Shown here one piece after another: positions 6,204 through 8,641 of a stretch of DNA of 8,641 bases. Source of the DNA: an uncultured Burkholderiales bacterium. GTDB lineage: Bacteria; Pseudomonadota; Gammaproteobacteria; Burkholderiales; Burkholderiaceae_C. The notes beneath the pieces are model-generated. The model did no database searches. It saw nothing but the letters and a program-made list of their open reading frames with translations, and was not told the DNA's origin. The translations under genes were made by a program, and so were the position numbers. Location of the stretch: positions 1-8,641 of the forward strand of contig CAJBHE010000218.1 in the NCBI GenBank assembly GCA_903952885.1, written 5' to 3'. Position 1 is the stretch's first letter; every line of letters begins with the position of its first letter.

Positions 6204-6946
6204 AGCGGCGATCTGGCAGACAGAAGAGTTTGCCAATACGTGGGGTCAAATAGCCACTCGCGAGAGACATCTTTTGGGGCGCCTCGTACTTGTTTCAAAA
6301 AATCTGCGCGTGGCATTTCTTGTGCGCCCAAAGATGCAAGGTGTGGTGTGTTTTGCTGACAGTCTATCCAAGGCAGATCATGTGTGCGTGAGAAGGCCAC
6401 CAAGGCGGCTAGGGCAATTTTGGACGCATCCGTTTGCAGGGCAAACATAGACTCGCCAAACAAGGTATTGCCGATGGACACGCAATACAAGCCACCCACC
6501 AATTGCCTGCCTCGCCAAGTCTCAACGCTGTGCGCAAAGCCTGCAGCATGCAGGGCTTCGTAGGCCAAAATCATTTCCTCAACAATCCAAGTGCCTGGTT
6601 GGCCTTTGCGGCTGGCCTGAGCGCAATGTCGAATCACGGCGCTGAAGTCATGGTCGATGCGAATTTCGCACTGCACGTCAACCATGAATTGCTGCAAGGT
6701 TTTCCGCAGAGAACGGTGAAGTTTGAAATCTTTTGTCAGGAGCACCATTCGTGGATCTGGCGACCACCACAGTACAGGTTGTCCTTGGCTGAACCACGGA
6801 AACATCCCTTGTTGGTAGGCCTCACACAAGCGTTCCACCGACAATCCACCGCCCGCGGCAACCAGTCCCTCCAATGCGCTGCCTTTTTTTTGTGCAACTT
6901 CTGGGGGCGGAAGTGATGTGTTTTGCTCTAACCAAGGGATGTTCAT
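6200..6946 (-). CDS. aat: leucyl/phenylalanyl-tRNA-protein transferase
   Basis: Aat adds leucine or phenylalanine from aminoacyl-tRNA to proteins with N-terminal Arg or Lys, creating N-degrons for ClpS/ClpAP. The 248-residue length is normal. Family motifs are present throughout: AYQQGMFPWF (43-52), WWSPDPR (60-66), GTWI (118-121), AHSVETW (138-144), GGLYCVSIG (151-159), FGESMF (163-168, with E165) and IDCQQNTPHLASLGA (194-208, with Q197). E165 and Q197 correspond to the catalytic pair E156 and Q188 of E. coli Aat at a constant offset of nine. Where most relatives have GGLYG, this protein has GGLYC, probably a neutral change. ATG 6946 gives the usual short IPWL N-terminus; its ribosome site is weak. 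It is the first gene of the minus-strand group and shares a GTGA junction with bpt. Confidence 0.96.
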   Translation of the reverse strand: MNIPWLEQNTSLPPPEVAQKKGSALEGLVAAGGGLSVERLCEAYQQGMFPWFSQGQPVLWWSPDPRMVLLTKDFKLHRSLRKTLQQFMVDVQCEIRIDHDFSAVIRHCAQASRKGQPGTWIVEEMILAYEALHAAGFAHSVETWRGRQLVGGLYCVSIGNTLFGESMFALQTDASKIALAALVAFSRTHDLPWIDCQQNTPHLASLGAQEMPRADFLKQVRGAPKDVSREWLFDPTYWQTLLSARSPL

Positions 6947-6966
6947 TGAAATACTTTATTTTATTA

Positions 6967-6996
6967 TTTCTATTTTTTTAGACATTTTGAATTCAA
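6967..6996 (-). promoter_or_regulatory. candidate promoter of aat-bpt
   Basis: On the minus strand TTGAAT (6996-6991) is separated by 18 bases from TAGAAA (6972-6967), each 4 of 6 to the sigma-70 consensus, about 20 bases before the aat ATG. The region is so AT-rich that other -10-like hexamers are present, so the exact site is uncertain. Confidence 0.3.
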
Positions 6997-7037
6997 AGGT
7001 ATTCTTTATGATTCTTGTGTTTTAACTTCAAATTTAA

Positions 7038-7067
7038 GTGACTTTTGTGAATAGAACTGCCTACAAT
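7038..7067 (+). promoter_or_regulatory. candidate sigma-70 promoter of the M23-bactofilin pair
   Basis: GTGACT (7038-7043, with the TGAC core) and TACAAT (7062-7067, 5 of 6) are separated by 18 bases. The predicted start is near 7074, giving a leader of about 50 bases before the M23 gene that contains an inverted repeat. Confidence 0.55.
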
Positions 7068-7079
7068 TCTCCCTCCAAG

Positions 7080-7093
7080 TGTGACCAATCACA
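7080..7093. repeat. TGTGA-N4-TCACA inverted repeat in the 5' leader of the M23 gene
   Basis: TGTGACCAATCACA has perfect 5-base arms around four bases, starting a few bases after the predicted transcription start. The arms equal those of the CRP consensus, but that has a spacer of six. It may be an operator for a dimeric regulator or a small RNA hairpin, or chance. Confidence 0.4.
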
Positions 7094-7123
7094 AAGCAAC
7101 CCTGACTAGTTTCGGAGCTACCT

Positions 7124-8059
7124 ATGCAATTGATGTGGGTGTCTGGGCCCACCGCCTCAGTGCGGACTATTTCTATCACAGCCAAAAAGGTGTTTGTGGC
7201 TGTGTGCGTTTCTGCGTTTGTGCTGGTCACGTTTGGCGTGCTGTTGCAATTTATCGGTTTTCGAATCGCGATTGAAATGAGCCCTGGTTTAGCGCGTAGC
7301 TTGGGCGGCGTGACCAGCGAGGCTGAGCAGCAAAAAGTGGAGGCTGTTTATCGTGAGCGTTTAGATAATTTGCGCCAAACCATGAGCGTGACCGTGCAGG
7401 AGATCCGTCAGCTTGAAACCTTGAAAAACCGTTTCATGGAAGTTGCCACCCCCACGAGTCTGCGTGACAAATATATCAAGAAAGACGATGCACGCGGCGG
7501 GCCTTGGTTGCCACCGCGTTTTCAAAGCAGCCCATCTCGTGATTTGAGCCAAGATTTTGCTTCTGCGATGGATGAATTCAGCCAGACCCAAGCTGCCGTG
7601 AAGAACCTGAGCCAAAGTTGGTCCTCACAGCTCAGCTGGCTTCATGCCTTGCCAACGGGTATTCCGATGGGCAAAGATTTTCGCGTGACCAGTGGGTTTG
7701 GCATTCGTAATGATCCCTTCACGGGGCAGCTGGCGATGCATGAAGGCCTAGATTTTGTAGCCGAAGTGGGTTCACCCATTGTTGCTACAGCCGTTGGCAC
7801 AGTGACCCGTTCTGGTTGGGACACCTCCTATGGCAATGTGGTTGAAATCAGCCATGTGGAGGGCTTCATTACCCGTTACGCGCATTTAAATAAACGCATG
7901 GTTGAGGTTGGCCAAAAGGTCCAGCGTGGCGAAACAATTGCCCAACTGGGCAATACCGGTCGCTCGACTGGGCCGCATTTGCATTACGAAGTGCTGCGCA
8001 ACGACCGTGTTTTGAACCCCAACCAAATGTTGTTGCAAGCCACTGCCAACACGCCGTGA
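7124..8059 (+). CDS. membrane-anchored M23 family metallopeptidase
   Basis: A likely peptidoglycan endopeptidase of 311 residues. Residues 1-21 are a short, probably cytoplasmic tail, 22-45 form one transmembrane helix, and about 65-110 and 140-170 are polar, heptad-like segments likely to form coiled coil. Residues about 185-300 form the LytM/M23 domain. Zinc ligands H206 and D210 (HEGLD) and H287 (HLHYE) and catalytic H254 (YAHL) and H285 are all present, so it should be active rather than a degenerate LytM regulator such as EnvC. ATG 7124 has GGAG (7114-7117) six bases upstream. The bactofilin gene follows after 27 bases. Pairs of M23 peptidase and bactofilin are known to act together in cell shape (Csd1/CcmA in Helicobacter pylori, LmdC/BacA in Hyphomonas), so I infer that the bactofilin positions this enzyme. 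Exact cleavage specificity cannot be read from the sequence. Confidence 0.93.
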   Translation: MQLMWVSGPTASVRTISITAKKVFVAVCVSAFVLVTFGVLLQFIGFRIAIEMSPGLARSLGGVTSEAEQQKVEAVYRERLDNLRQTMSVTVQEIRQLETLKNRFMEVATPTSLRDKYIKKDDARGGPWLPPRFQSSPSRDLSQDFASAMDEFSQTQAAVKNLSQSWSSQLSWLHALPTGIPMGKDFRVTSGFGIRNDPFTGQLAMHEGLDFVAEVGSPIVATAVGTVTRSGWDTSYGNVVEISHVEGFITRYAHLNKRMVEVGQKVQRGETIAQLGNTGRSTGPHLHYEVLRNDRVLNPNQMLLQATANTP

Positions 8060-8086
8060 TTGATATGACTCTGAAAAAGGCTAACC

Positions 8087-8530
8087 ATGTTTGAGAAACT
8101 CAGAGACAAATCGTTGTCACCTTCGCAAGAGCGTTTTGACACCATCATTGGCCGCACCACCCAAATTTATGGCCGCTTGGTGTTGCTTGACAGCGTACGA
8201 ATTGACGGCAAAGTGGTTGGCAATATCGAAACGACCAAAGACAACAAGGTGACGGTCGCCATCGGTAAAACTGGTGAGGTGTCTGGGGATATCACCGCAC
8301 ATCGTGTGATGGTTGCAGGCAAGGTAGAAGGCAATATTTACGCTGCAGAACGTGTGGAATTCCATAAAGACTCCATCGTTCAAGGCGATATTTCTTATGG
8401 CTCGATCGCGGTTGAGCACGGCGCTAGGTTGTTGGGCTTGGTCATTCAAAATCCCATCAGCACAGCAGCCGCAAACAGCAATGCAGATGCAAAAAATGTG
8501 ATTAGGAAAGCTCAAGAGAGCAGCAGTTGA
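8087..8530 (+). CDS. bactofilin (polymer-forming cytoskeletal protein)
   Basis: A 147-residue bactofilin (DUF583/CcmA family), a self-polymerising beta-helix protein that forms membrane-attached filaments on the cytoplasmic face and recruits cell-wall enzymes. Residues about 18-125 form the beta-helical core, with the typical repeating pattern of hydrophobic residues and glycines (IIGRTTQIYGRLVL, RIDGKVVGNIE, KTGEVSGDITAHRVMVAGKVEGNIYA, SIVQGDISYGSIAVEHGARLLG). The short N-terminus MFEKLRDK resembles the membrane-binding tip of other bactofilins (Phe2 plus basic residues), and the tail after ~125 is polar and probably disordered. AAAGG (8076-8080) lies six bases before the ATG. It is almost certainly co-transcribed with the upstream M23 gene and is followed by a strong terminator, so these two genes form a closed unit. 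Confidence 0.94.
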   Translation: MFEKLRDKSLSPSQERFDTIIGRTTQIYGRLVLLDSVRIDGKVVGNIETTKDNKVTVAIGKTGEVSGDITAHRVMVAGKVEGNIYAAERVEFHKDSIVQGDISYGSIAVEHGARLLGLVIQNPISTAAANSNADAKNVIRKAQESSS

Positions 8531-8556
8531 ACATGTTGAGATCAAAATGAGCAATA

Positions 8557-8582
8557 AAAAAGCGCCTGAAAAGGCGCTTTTT
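8557..8582 (+). terminator. Rho-independent terminator after the bactofilin gene, GAAA loop
   Basis: An 11-bp perfect stem (8557-8567 with 8572-8582) closes on a GAAA tetraloop. Its arms end in five A and five T, so it is symmetrical and may stop transcription on both strands, including read-through from the converging tRNA gene ten bases away. Confidence 0.92.
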
Positions 8583-8592
8583 ATGTTTGTGG

Positions 8593-8641
8593 TGGCGGAG
8601 CAAGAGGGATTCGAACCCTCGGTGGGCTATTAACCCACACA
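8593..8641 (-). tRNA. tRNA, probably tRNA-Ser (3' part; 5' part outside window)
   Basis: Read on the minus strand, this shows a long variable arm (GTGGG, seven-base loop, CCCAC), a canonical T arm (GAGGG, TTCGAAT, CCCTC), the acceptor strand TTGCTCC, a G at the discriminator position and an encoded CCA. A long variable arm occurs in tRNA-Ser, tRNA-Leu and tRNA-Tyr (and tRNA-Sec). G at position 73 points to serine, as Leu and Tyr have A. The anticodon is beyond the window, so the isoacceptor is unknown; the 5' acceptor strand should read GGAGCAA. A second CCA follows directly (8590-8592). Confidence 0.87.

Noticed and set aside
6204..6236. TTG 6236 as the bpt start
   Set aside because: No ribosome site, a long overlap with aat, and residues not typical of the family; GTG 6203 makes a GTGA junction and begins near the conserved LPLQ.
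7081..7275. Frame overlapping the M23 gene start (64 codons) and similar overlapping frames on both strands
   Set aside because: They are out-of-frame shadows of well-identified genes, with no family motifs or ribosome sites of their own.

Overview
The window looks like a core-genome segment of a betaproteobacterium of the order Burkholderiales, most likely family Comamonadaceae (a Limnohabitans/Rhodoferax-like freshwater relative). This is inferred from the gene order ilvC - pssA - leuA, the protein flavours and the moderate GC content; species cannot be fixed by reading alone. I see no mobile elements, CRISPR arrays or phage genes, and no stretch over 300 bases lacks a gene.

Left part (1-3631, + strand): the 3' end of ilvC (branched-chain amino acid synthesis) closes with a strong UUCG-loop terminator. 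Then come pssA (phosphatidylserine synthase) and leuA (2-isopropylmalate synthase). Between pssA and leuA lies a classic but easily missed attenuator: an 18-codon leader peptide with five leucine codons, followed by a terminator hairpin. It would make leuA transcription sensitive to charged leucyl-tRNA. leuA ends in its own terminator.

Middle part (3674-6946): pbpG (PBP7-type D,D-endopeptidase with a signal peptide, TTG start) runs on the + strand and converges with a minus-strand group aat - bpt - IclR regulator. aat and bpt overlap by four bases and encode the two leucyl-transferases of the bacterial N-degron pathway, which tag N-terminal Arg/Lys (Aat) or Asp/Glu (Bpt) for ClpS/ClpAP. The IclR-family gene starts 12 bases after bpt and may also have its own promoter embedded in the bpt stop codon.

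Right part (6947-8641): an AT-rich divergent intergenic region carries likely promoters for aat (leftward) and for a + strand pair (rightward). The pair is a membrane-anchored M23 peptidase plus a bactofilin, a gene couple linked in other bacteria to local control of cell-wall shape. It ends in a GAAA-loop terminator, beyond which the 3' half of a tRNA (best read as tRNA-Ser) enters from the opposite strand.

The gene content is ordinary. The most interesting material is regulatory: the leuA leader-peptide attenuator, the possibility that both this leader and the IclR gene are translated from leaderless transcripts, and a TGTGA-N4-TCACA inverted repeat just downstream of the predicted M23-bactofilin start site.
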